Shown here: in pieces, positions 13,901 to 23,282 of the stretch
Layout: every line of letters starts with the position of its first letter
How positions within the stretch are numbered: position 1 is the stretch's first letter
DNA from: Puffinus mauretanicus
Lineage: Eukaryota > Chordata > Aves > Procellariiformes > Procellariidae
Direction of reading: 5' to 3'
Length of the DNA stretch: 64,000 nt
NCBI GenBank assembly: GCA_023333565.1
Contig: JAJKFH010004053.1
Location: forward strand, 1,302,001-1,366,000
Position numbers and translations under genes: made by a program
The notes under the pieces: generated by a model
The model's input: the letters and a program-made list of their open reading frames with translations, nothing else
Database searches by the model: none
What the model was told of the DNA's origin: nothing

Positions 13901-16215
13901 GGTGACTTGCTACCACATAGCCTTCAATATTTATAAACTGTCTCTGTCCCTCACGAATAAAAACATACAATGCTTTGAATGAAATCTGAGCTAGGAAAGA
14001 AAATTATCTGAAATGTTATAAAGTTTTATGTCTCTAACTAAAATGATACTAACCTCATTTTAATTAAAAGGAATGATTTCCAAGTTGAGAGTTTATGTCA
14101 ACGTAAATGGTAATGGGTGAGTTGTGAATAGCATATCAAAGTCTGTAATGGTTATACTGTCAGGGTCAATGCAGTCTCAGCCAAAGCATTACCATATAAG
14201 ATTGTCCTAAAATGTCATTAAATTGCAATGTAATTTTCTCTCTTTCCCCATTTTGTCACTGCTGTGGCAGAGATGTGTCTGAATAGAAGCTTTTTTAACA
14301 ATTTGCTAATCCAGCTTCATTTATTAAGTGTTTCCATACTTCAGCGCTTGAAACATCTTAATCACCTGTGTGCATTTAATGGTGAGGTCCAGATGCTGCA
14401 GGAGATAGACTGTTCCAGGGCTTTATCTCTTGCCAACTCTTGTGGCCATGCTTTGAGTAGGGAGGAAGAATGTTGGTAGAGCTTCTGAACACACATGAAA
14501 TAATGTGAATACAGTGAGCCTGGGGACCATATCTCTTTCATAATGTAGACAAGCCAGATTATCTTGCAAAAATATCTTCTTTTCTGATTAATAATCCTGG
14601 GGCGCTGACATCAGTTCTTCATGGATAGGCATCACTTCATTATTCCCTCCAGTCACTTTACACTCAGAAAACAAGGGAAGGAATTTAAATGTTGCTTTGT
14701 CACAGCTGTGAATGGAATCTAGTTTTCTTTAGAAAATCCGTAATTAAAAAGAAAGAATCAACAACAGCAAAGACAAATTCCATGTTGTGTTGATAAAGAG
14801 TTCTTCATTAAATTCTGGAGCAAAAAGGACAAAAATAATTCGAAATCATACACAATTGTTTTCTTCCCAGCTATAATAGTTTGTCACAAGTTCTTTTGTA
14901 AAAATCTTATTTGTAGGACTTTAATCATTTGAATGAATAATTTGCTTCTGGGTGAAAGTTGGCACACATGCTTTCAGCTTTAGCGCAATTGTTGGCTTTT
15001 CTGAAGGTGCCTTTATGGTCTATTCAGTAAATAGAAATGTTTTCTTTTTTGGCATTTGAAAAATGTTTGAAGGAATATTATTCCATAAAAATGTCTAAAT
15101 ACCATGAACTCTGTGTCTCTTCCCTCTTCTAAAATAGAGAGAAGCTGCTCTTATGAGTGAGTGGAAGGAACAGGCATGATAATGAATTAGTGAGAGGTAT
15201 GCAGTGGGGGTTTTTTGTTTGGTTGGTTGTAGTGGGTTTTTTTTTTTACTATATTGCTGCTGTTAGCTCCTCTTGAAGACAAAAGGACTTATGGAGTTTT
15301 GTATCAGCTTGGCAATGCCACCTAGACAGCAGCTTCAAAATGCTGCTTTCAAAAAATTGCTAGTACCAGAAGATGATCTATTTCTGTTGTGGAAAAAGGG
15401 CAGCCTTTCCCAGGAGTGCATCAGGAACCTCGGGTAGGGACCCATGATAATGCAATACCAAGCCAGACATGACGCTCGTTTGACTTCGATGGAATACCTG
15501 GTACTGCGCAAGGATGATTCAGAATCTGATTTTCATCAGAACTCACTGAAATTTCTGAGTTTCAGTTCAGAATTTTTGAACAATTTCATAATTTCTGAAA
15601 TTAGTATAATTTGCTAGAGCGCTGCCAGTTTTGGAGATTGCTCATCTGGAGTATTTTTGAAGAATTAAGCAGTGACAGTATATGTACAGCTTCTAAAGGC
15701 CAATTAGTGAATAATCTTACGGCTTTTCTGAACGCAGCTGGTCAGATATGTGACATCTCTCAAGTGACACAGGGTGCTAGTAAATGTTTCCTGTTAACTT
15801 GTTGCTCTGCATTGAATATCTAAGTATGAGGAGTTAAATTAATTATTCAATAATAATGACAATTTAATATAATCCAAAGTTGAATTTCCAAATAAAAGAG
15901 GAACAATTTAAAAAATCAAATTCTGTAAATAAAATTATTTATCTGTTGAGATTTTAAAGAATGTGGACATCGTTGGCCTTTTGCATTTATATGGATAAAT
16001 TCTACATTTATTAGTACCTACACAGAGAAAATATATAGCTGAAATATAATTGCCATTGGAACAATGTTTATGTTCATTACGAGCATGAATAGTACAATTG
16101 CATTAGAAGATCTGACAGATATTTTTCAGTCCATTGCCATACATGCAGAATTTGTGAGTTATTCATTAAGAGTAAGTTAAAAATTATCAAACTGGGGGTT
16201 TTGTAGGTGGGTTTA

Positions 16216-16220
16216 CTTCA
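16216..16220. repeat. target-site duplication, left copy
   Basis: CTTCA immediately precedes the TGTGATGGG end of the LTR and matches the copy after its other end exactly. Confidence 0.85.
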
Positions 16221-16400
16221 TGTGATGGGTTGACCCTGGCTGGACGCCAGGTGCCCACCAAAGCCGCTCTATCACCCCCCTCCTCAGCAGGACAGGAGAG
16301 AGAAAATATAATGAAAGACTCATGGGTCGAGATAAGGACAGGGAGAGATCACTCACCAATTACCGTCATGGGCAAAACAGACTCGACTTGGGGAAATTAA

Positions 16401-16406
16401 TTTAAT
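16401..16406 (-). promoter_or_regulatory. possible polyadenylation signal of the LTR
   Basis: ATTAAA is read on the minus strand, downstream of the TATA-like box in that orientation and followed by a TGTTTTG element. An AATAAA also exists on the plus strand at 16441. It would have no TATA-like box before it, so I favour the minus reading. Confidence 0.3.
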
Positions 16407-16633
16407 CTATTACCAATCAAATCAGAGTAGGGTAATGAGAAATAAAATCAAATCTTAAAACACCTTCCCCCCACCCCTCCCTTCTTCCCGGTCTCAACTT
16501 CACTCCCGAATTCTCTACCTCCTCCCCCTGAGCAGCGCAGGGGGACGGGGAATGGGGGACGTGGTCAGTTCATCACATGTTGTCTCTGCCGCTCCTTCCT
16601 CATCACAGGGAGGACTCCTCACACTCTTCCCGT

Positions 16634-16970
16634 GCTCCAGCGTGGGTCCCTCCCACGGGGTGCAGTCCTTCAGGAACAGACTGCTCCAGTGTGGGTCCCC
16701 CACGGGGTCACAAGTCCTGCCAGAAGACCTGCTCCAGCGTGGGCTCCTCTCTCCATGGGTCCACAGGTCCTGGCAGGAGCCTGCTCCAGAGCGGGCTTCC
16801 CATGGGGTCACAGCCTCCTTTGGGTGCATCCACCTGCTCCGGCATGGGGTCCTCCATGGGCTGCAGGTGGATATTTGCTCCACCGTGGACCTCCATGGGC
16901 TGCAGGGGCACAGCCTGCCTCACCAGGGTCTTCACCAGGGGATGCAGGGGAATCTCTGCTCTGGCGCCTG
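16634..16970. repeat. GC-rich minisatellite inside the LTR
   Basis: The motif GCTCCAGCGTGGG and variants recur at 16634, 16683, 16731, 16783, 16836 and 16877, with a further weaker copy near 16958. This gives six to seven units of about 41-53 bp. Units carry CCACGGGG or CCATGGG in their middles. Because the repeat has few stop codons in any frame, it produces overlapping open frames of 75-180 codons on both strands. These are not evidence of a gene. Unit number is likely to differ between copies of this LTR. Confidence 0.85.
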
Positions 16971-17086
16971 GAGCACCTCCTCCCCTCCTTCTTCACTGAC
17001 CTTGGTGTCTGCAGAGCTGTTTCTCTCACACATTCTCATTCCTCTCTCTGGCTGCTGCTCTGCAGCAATTTTTTTTTTTCCTCCTT

Positions 17087-17095
17087 CTTAAATAT
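17087..17095 (-). promoter_or_regulatory. TATA-like box of the LTR
   Basis: On the minus strand the sequence reads ATATTTAAG, about 180 bp from the inferred 5' end of the LTR. This is the position expected for a U3 promoter. It is one reason for assigning the LTR to the minus strand. Activity is not shown. Confidence 0.4.
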
Positions 17096-17273
17096 GTTAT
17101 CCCAGAGGTGCTACCACCATGGCTGATGGGCTCGGCCTTGGCCAGCGGTGGGTCCGTCTTGGAGCCGGCTGGCATTGGCTCTATCGCACTGGGGGAAGCT
17201 TCTAGCAACTTCTCACAGAGGCCACCGCTGTAGCCCCCCCGCTACCAAAACCTTGCCACGCAGACCCAGTACA

Positions 17274-17278
17274 CTTCA
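17274..17278. repeat. target-site duplication, right copy
   Basis: CTTCA immediately follows the CCAGTACA end of the LTR. The exact match to the left copy fixes both LTR boundaries. Confidence 0.85.
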
Positions 17279-18529
17279 GCGTGATGATTGCAGCTGAATT
17301 GTCAGTAGGAGTTCCTGTGAATAAGATGATGACATTTGATTTGCCTAGACTTCGAGCAGTACCTTCTTGCTGGCACCTGCTTCATTATAAGTAAAGTTAT
17401 AACTGTCACAGCTGCTGCAGATTTAGTTCTTGTTTTATTATCAATGCATTCTTAACTGAATTTTTTCTAGTGGATTGGTGGCTGTGAGGTGATGGTAGAT
17501 ACGTAAGTGAATGTGCTTGTCTGAGGAAAAAGCCTTGAATGCTGCTGTATTTTGACCGTGGTCTTCTAGGAAGTTACCAGTGATGGGCTGGTTGGTTGTT
17601 CTCTCTGTGCTGTGGCAAGCTATAGGGTTTTCCTTGTGAAGTTTTGAGGGACAACTTTCAACTGCAGTGTTGACTTTGATGGTTCTATGCTGCCTCTTTA
17701 TAGCTGTTTTTCAGAGGTTTGGAGGAGGAGGCTACTTTGAAGGAGAAACAGGACCTTGAGGTCCATGTACTTTTCTGTACTCCGGCAGGTAGAATCAGCA
17801 GAGACTGGATTAGTAGTTTTAAATTAATTCAATTACTCTTGGAATTATCCAGAAGGCTTTATCGGAAAATAATTTTCTATCATCTCTCTGGCTATTAACA
17901 TGTATCACTAAGCACACGACTATGTGGTGGTTTTGAAGAATTATATCCTAGGTTTCGTTTGCTGACCCCAGTAGTTTGCTTTGCTCTACATACGGCTGGA
18001 AGCTCAGAAAGCATGTGCAGATCTTACTGATTAAAAATGAATTGTGGAAAAATGTGTCAGCTTAAGAATTTGGAACACTGTGGTTCTGCTTCTGCTTTTG
18101 GTCCCTGCCGCCTTTTTTCTTTTCCTTTTTTTCCCCTCTTTTCCTGTCTTTTGAGGGAGAGGGTGGAATATAATTAACAAGACTGAACAAGTACTTGTAA
18201 GTAAAAGCTTCAGATGTGAAACATGCTCTTTATCAGTTCAATTCATTGTTAGAGTTCAATTCTAGAGTTGAAGTGTCTGGGATTACTCCTGCAAGTTAGC
18301 ATTATGGCCAGCAGTGGAAAAAGCATCTATGATGGATAGTTCATGTATTTTAATTAGTATTCAGTAACCAGTCTCCACCATGGGACAATCACCCACGCAT
18401 TCTGATCTATCCTTCCTTTCCACTCTATTCCTTTTAGTGGGAGGGCATTCACGAAAAATGATCTTTTAAAGCTTATTGGCTATATGATAGTAGACAGGAG
18501 TCAAAGGTAAACTTACTGTGACATTGTCT

Positions 18530-18580
18530 GCATTTAGGACGACATTTTCTGTTGTCCTTGACAACAGAAAAATTAAATGC
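18530..18580. other. perfect 12-bp hairpin inside an outer 7-bp stem
   Basis: TTTTCTGTTGTC (18545-18556) and GACAACAGAAAA (18560-18571) are exact reverse complements separated by only CTT. Outside them GCATTTA (18530-18536) faces TAAATGC (18574-18580), with 8 and 2 unpaired bases between the stems. The whole is a 51-base stem-loop with 19 paired positions. It is too short for a typical microRNA precursor. A template-switch mutation or a structured element are the two readings I consider. Confidence 0.85.
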
Positions 18581-20169
18581 TCTAAAAAGTTGGATTGTTT
18601 TAATGTCACTTCCACCCGAGCGTATCATCATGGAAGAAAAGGACACAATAGTATGCGTTTTTGCATTTGGTTCAATTGCTGACTCCTTTTTTGTCCCTGT
18701 GGCATTACCAAATGTATTTTTTGGTGAAGGCTAGCCTACTTCATCTTAATGAACAAAATATCAGTAAAACTGAGACAAATTTGATAATTTATGCCATGGA
18801 TTTGTCATAAGAATCACAATTAATACATTGCTGATACATATTTTGGTTTTGAGAGCTAGTGGAAATTAGGCTTTCTCTATTTTTCTATTGCCCTGGTATT
18901 AATGATTCTGGGTATTGGTATCCCCAGTGAAGTCAGATAAAGAGGCAGCATTTAGCTTAAAAGTTCTTGACTCAGCCTTGCAGTAATACTAAGTCAAAAC
19001 AACAAAGTCTTTGTTGTTTGCTTTGATGTTTTTGAAAGGAAATACTTTGACCTTGCTCAGAAATAGTTGATTTTGCATCCACATTCAACAAAGTCTGTTA
19101 GTTTTCATAGAACATTTTAAGCCTGTTGAATCCATATTTTCTTCCCAAAAAAGACTTGGAAAAAATTTCAAGCATCACTCTCTAGTTCTCGTGTATCTAG
19201 CAAACTTCTAGCAAAGCTGGTTTCATTATTTTCCTATTGAATGATCACGTGCTTCCATACTTGTATAATAATAATAAGGATAACAAGAAGCAAAGCGAAA
19301 TGTAAATAGCCATAAAATTCAAGCATGCACACTCAAGTATGCAAGTCTGTTTTGCTAAGAAAACCTATTAGAAATTGTTGACTTCAGGAAGGGATCCAAG
19401 TACGTGAATGTTGTACTTCATCTCATTTCAAAAGGCTTTTGTCTCTTTCTGACTCTTCCAGGTGTTAATTCCTGAGCAAATGTTTAGGTCTGATATTTAA
19501 GGAAAAAAAAAATACTTTTAGTGCAGTGTCCCATCTGTACTTTGTAGGAAAAATACTGGGTTTTTTTGAATTGTTTATAACTTAGTTACATGCCATATAT
19601 GCAATTGAAGATAGGGTTATTTCCTATCTTTAAGTCAAAAGAGGTATGAGTAAATAGCTACAGACACAGAAGCCTAGGCCTCCTTTTGCTTTGAGCATCC
19701 CTGTAGCTAACAATTACTTGACTCTCTCCCTCACTTATTTCAAAAAACTTCTACAGGTTCTGTTCTGAGAAACCTGCTGGCATCAGTGGTGAGAGCTGCC
19801 CACTCATACATGCAAGCTCAGTTTCTGGAAGGAAGGACTCTATTTTTGTAAGATTTTATTCTGTGGGCAAGAAGCAACTTACAAGTCATGACCTATAAAA
19901 AGTAAACCCGAATTATGAAGTATTCTGGAAAAAGTACAAGTTGGGAGGCTTGGGTTTGGAGGTTTTTTCCTCGATAAAAAAACATTGGGATTTATCTAGG
20001 GGTAGTTTTACTAGGTATTTAGATACTATTCATCAATTATAAATTTAACTTTTTTTTAAAAAAAAAAGGCATGCAGATCTCCTTGTGGAAATTTACCAAA
20101 AGTTGTTTTTGTCTTTAACCAAGTTATTTGTGATTCTGGAGATAAATATATCCTGGGCTATATTTTCAT

Positions 20170-20207
20170 TTCATTTGTATAGATCATATTCATTTGTATA
20201 GATCATA
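20170..20207. repeat. 19-bp perfect tandem duplication
   Basis: TTCATTTGTATAGATCATA occurs twice head to tail with no mismatch (20170-20188 and 20189-20207). This is a recent slippage-type duplication. Confidence 0.95.
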
Positions 20208-21977
20208 CGCATTGTTTATCCTAAGTAATTCAAATAGGCTATGCAAGGTAGATGTCGTAAGTATAAATAAGAATCAGAACTGGGTGTTGCAAGAAGGATC
20301 ATCAGCTAAAATTTGCATGTACATCATTAGAACATTTTGTGTGGCAAAATGGATGGCAGAACTTCCTCCTTGCTCCTAATACAGGCTTGTGTATGATAGT
20401 TAACCCATAATACAATTTAAGTCTATGCCTGCAGGTCTAAATGTTCTGTAAATTATATTCACCTATTTAAAAACAAAGTCCTCATTTTAGGGGTCTTGCA
20501 CCTATCATCCCCTTTTTCTTGATTCCATAAAAATAGATTTAAAGTCCTGGACAGTCCAATGCTGTTTCATTCTCTTAAAACAACAAACAAAAAACCTGCT
20601 ATTGATGTACAGATGGCATAGAAATCTCTGCTAACAGCTTTCAAGAATACATCAAGGACAATTACTTCTAAGCCTTTATGAAAATAAGAAAAAGCAACAT
20701 TCGCTACCCCATTTTGCTGGATAGTAATTAGAAGATTTAGAGATGCCAGCCGGGTGGTTTTAGCTGTGACATCTGGAAGTATAGCTTCTTGCTTAATTTT
20801 ACTCTCTGCTAATCAAGTGTTTCTGAACCTCTTTGTAAATTGTCAGTTTTTTCTACAGAGTAAACCGTGCTGCCTTCTTTCCCTTTCTTTTTGTCCCCAT
20901 TCCCCTCCAAACAAACAAACAAAGCCTTATCCATGCAGGAGAAAAAACTTTCATAGAAGCTGTTTTTTTCTTCATGAAGTTTTATTTTGTGTTTCAAGTG
21001 AGCAACATAAGCCTCACCACCTTTTCCTCCAAGCAGAAGAAGGAGGACCTGCCTTCAAAAGAGCAATAAGAACACATCTCACTTTGTTTGCTCTTTAAAT
21101 TAAAACCAGAAATTCCCAATACTATTACTTGCCAAAGCAAATGATACTCTTCATGCAGAATTCTCCCTTTGGAGAAGAATCAGAGAAAACAAGTATTTTG
21201 AGGCAGGTATTAGTCATGACACTTAACATGCCAATAGGAAGTGCCAATAAACTATGACGTGATGGCAGTATGAAAGTGTTCATTCAGCTGGATGGTTAAA
21301 GTCAGTTTGTGTGAGCTGAATGTCATCATTCACAAAGAGACTGTAATATGTTATAACGGGGAATAAGACTGCATTGCAAAACTCCAAACTACAAAACTTC
21401 CCAAGTGAGTTCCAGTCTCAGTCTGCACCAGGACATCACAAAGGCTCGTGCATTCAGTCTTGAGTCACATTTTAATTACATCACAGTTTAGTGCTGCTTT
21501 TGTTTGTCTGTGAAATGTTGACAAGATTGCTGAGAAAGCGTTCGTTTCTCCTAGGCATCTACCAGTTTTTCAGACTGTTTACCAAGATCCCCTTCCAGAC
21601 CATGCCTGATTTATCCTGGCACGCCTGTAAACCTCCTCTGCATGGCATGTGCCTAGCCTCAAAGGCCCAGCACGAGAGAGACCACCTACTTTTGCTCTGC
21701 ACAGTTGCTCCCTTCCCGGATGGATCATTCTGGGCATCTGAGGTGCAGCACTCATGCACAATCCGACCCTAAGCTCCATGTGTACCGTACCATGGGCACC
21801 AAATGCTTGACTGCAGTGCAGGATGATCAAAGAGGTGTGATAGCTTATTACCCTGATGCTGAACTACAGCCACCAGAGCCTGTGCGATAAATCAGTTTGA
21901 GCAAACAGTAAGAAGAGTCCATCTAGGGGCAGGTTTTATCTTGCTGCTGAAATAGGTATTGAGGCTCTTTTGTTTAG

Positions 21978-22180
21978 CCCGGTGGATTGCCGTTTATCGG
22001 TTGCACCGGGACACCTCGCTGGAGCAGTGCTTTCGACCTTGATGTTCACACCACTCACCTCCAGCCATTCCCGGCCAGCCAGGACCATTGCCGACTGCTG
22101 CCACTAGCTGCCTTCGCTGTCAGTTGTTCTTGCTCACTGTCTGCTGCTTTGCTCCGTCAGCCAGTCTGCCGTATCCCGTT
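21978..22180. other. CpG-dense islet
   Basis: Twelve CpG dinucleotides fall between 21980 and 22178, in a window where most stretches of this length have one or two. GC content is also clearly above the flanks. No promoter elements, repeat consensus or splice-bounded frame were recognised. It could be a small regulatory islet or the remains of a GC-rich insertion. Confidence 0.5.
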
Positions 22181-23029
22181 TATCTCCCATCTGTTCATTT
22201 CCACTCTTGCTGTTCTCTCCTCCCCAGCCACATTTCTTTGCAACCCCTATAGGGTTTCAGTTGTTTTAGAAAGGATACAGTGATATTGATCAATCCACCT
22301 GGAGCCTTTCTTTTTTGCCCCCCTTTTTTTTTTTTAAAGAAGAAAGGGTCAACCCCTTCTCTTTATTCTTTCAGTCCAAACTTTTTTTATATCAAGGGTG
22401 TAAGCCACAGCATTCCTGTAGGGTGACTTACCCAATCTAAAGCAGTGGACACAATAGCTGTTTATGCTTTCAAGACACTTTTTCCCCGATTTTATCATTT
22501 AGCTGTGTTTAATAGGAAGCTTGCCAAGAATTGCAAGAATTACCTAATCCACGGGCGAATCAAGTTTGGTCAGCTGAAGCTTTTGGTCAATTCCATGCAG
22601 CTTCCTTTACTGTCCGACCAAGGTCAATACAGCCCCTGCCTCGTAGGACTTCCCACTGAAGCTTCCAAGGAGAGACTGCTAGTGTGTCTCAAGCTCTCAG
22701 TAGGAGAACAGAAATTTACTTCACGTCTCATAGGTAGAAAAGACTGATTGTACATCCCAAGTGGGATGACTGATTGGACTTTTGTTATTTAAGAGTATGG
22801 CCCAGTTGACGTACATTCATTTTGTGATAAATTCTAACCATCAGGTACTGTTTTGTGGAATCTCTGACAGTCAAACCTTTGCTGAATTTCTGTCCTGAAT
22901 TGGTGCAAATGAGCATTCCTGTAGTACTGCAGCGTGTTGTACTCCTTTGTAAGAGAGCTAAAGCTTTCAGACAGTTTCTCTGTGTTCTTGAGTGCCTTTT
23001 GAATTATAATCGTGGCCTCCAAAATGCCT

Positions 23030-23282
23030 GTAATCCCTCTCAGCTTAGTGTGATCTCTGAATTTAATAAAACATACTCCCTGTTCCGTCATCTAACTCAC
23101 TGATAAAAATAATAAATAATACCATACTGAGCATCTGCTCTTGTGAACTTCACCCAAGTAATCCTTATGTTTGTCAGTGATTAGATGTTGTTATCAATAG
23201 CTGTTAAGCCTATTTTACTGTGGTCTGCCCTAGACCATGTCTCCCTAGTTTGTCAATGAGGATATCATGTAGTAACTGTGGC
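23030..23282 (-). mobile_element. old CR1 LINE fragment (reverse-transcriptase region)
   Basis: Read on the minus strand this matches the part of CR1 encoding the reverse-transcriptase domain, as I remember the family. The plus-strand landmarks are 'CAGCTTAGTGTGATCT', 'AATTTAATAAAACATACTCC', 'CATCTAACTCACTGATAAA' and 'CCCTAGTTTGTCAATGAGGA', in the order found in sauropsid CR1. It is heavily diverged, contains indels and ends abruptly on both sides. It is dead, with no intact frame. Confidence 0.7.

Larger units (their letters stand above)
11746..16215. other. unique non-coding DNA, no gene recognised
   Basis: This AT-rich stretch has no gene. It includes a 14-bp direct repeat (CTTTATTCAAAAGA, around 12310-12340) and an AT-alternating low-complexity patch at about 13005-13060. 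A cluster of short TTCAGAA/TTCTGAA inverted repeats lies at 15520-15605. The part from 14690 to 15120 is rich in AATTGTT and TAATTA-type motifs and could be regulatory, but this cannot be shown without alignment. Confidence 0.55.
16221..17273 (-). mobile_element. solo LTR of an avian-type endogenous retrovirus
   Basis: This 1053-bp element starts TGTGATGGG and ends CCAGTACA, so it has the TG...CA termini of an LTR. It is bounded by a perfect 5-bp direct repeat CTTCA. No gag, pol or env homology and no second LTR lie nearby, so it is a solo LTR, presumably left by recombination between two LTRs. The sequence is the type seen in many bird genomes; its edge reads, in the strand shown, 'TGACCCTGGCTGG'. 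Orientation is inferred as minus. On that strand a TATA-like ATATTTAAG (17095-17087) precedes an ATTAAA signal (16406-16401) in promoter-then-polyadenylation order. It is much richer in GC and CpG than its surroundings. A 5-bp duplication fits ERV-L-like integration, but I cannot name the family with certainty. Long frames inside it on both strands are by-products of its minisatellite and show no known protein. Confidence 0.85.
17279..23029. other. unique non-coding DNA, no gene recognised
   Basis: This is mostly AT-rich DNA without a recognised gene. It includes a hairpin with an 8-bp stem (19608-19615 with 19623-19630) and the larger hairpin at 18530-18580. A C/T-rich patch lies around 18100-18150. 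The GC is higher at 21600-22260. Frames such as 21987-22283 and 22445-22747 on the plus strand (about 100 codons each) have no recognisable domain and are within chance expectation. Confidence 0.55.

Noticed and set aside
16552..17091. 179-codon frame as a protein gene
   Set aside because: It lies in the LTR minisatellite, with rival frames on both strands. It is explained by a stop-poor GC-rich repeat.
22445..22747. 100-codon plus-strand frame
   Set aside because: It has only a non-ATG start and no domain, and it fits chance for the window.
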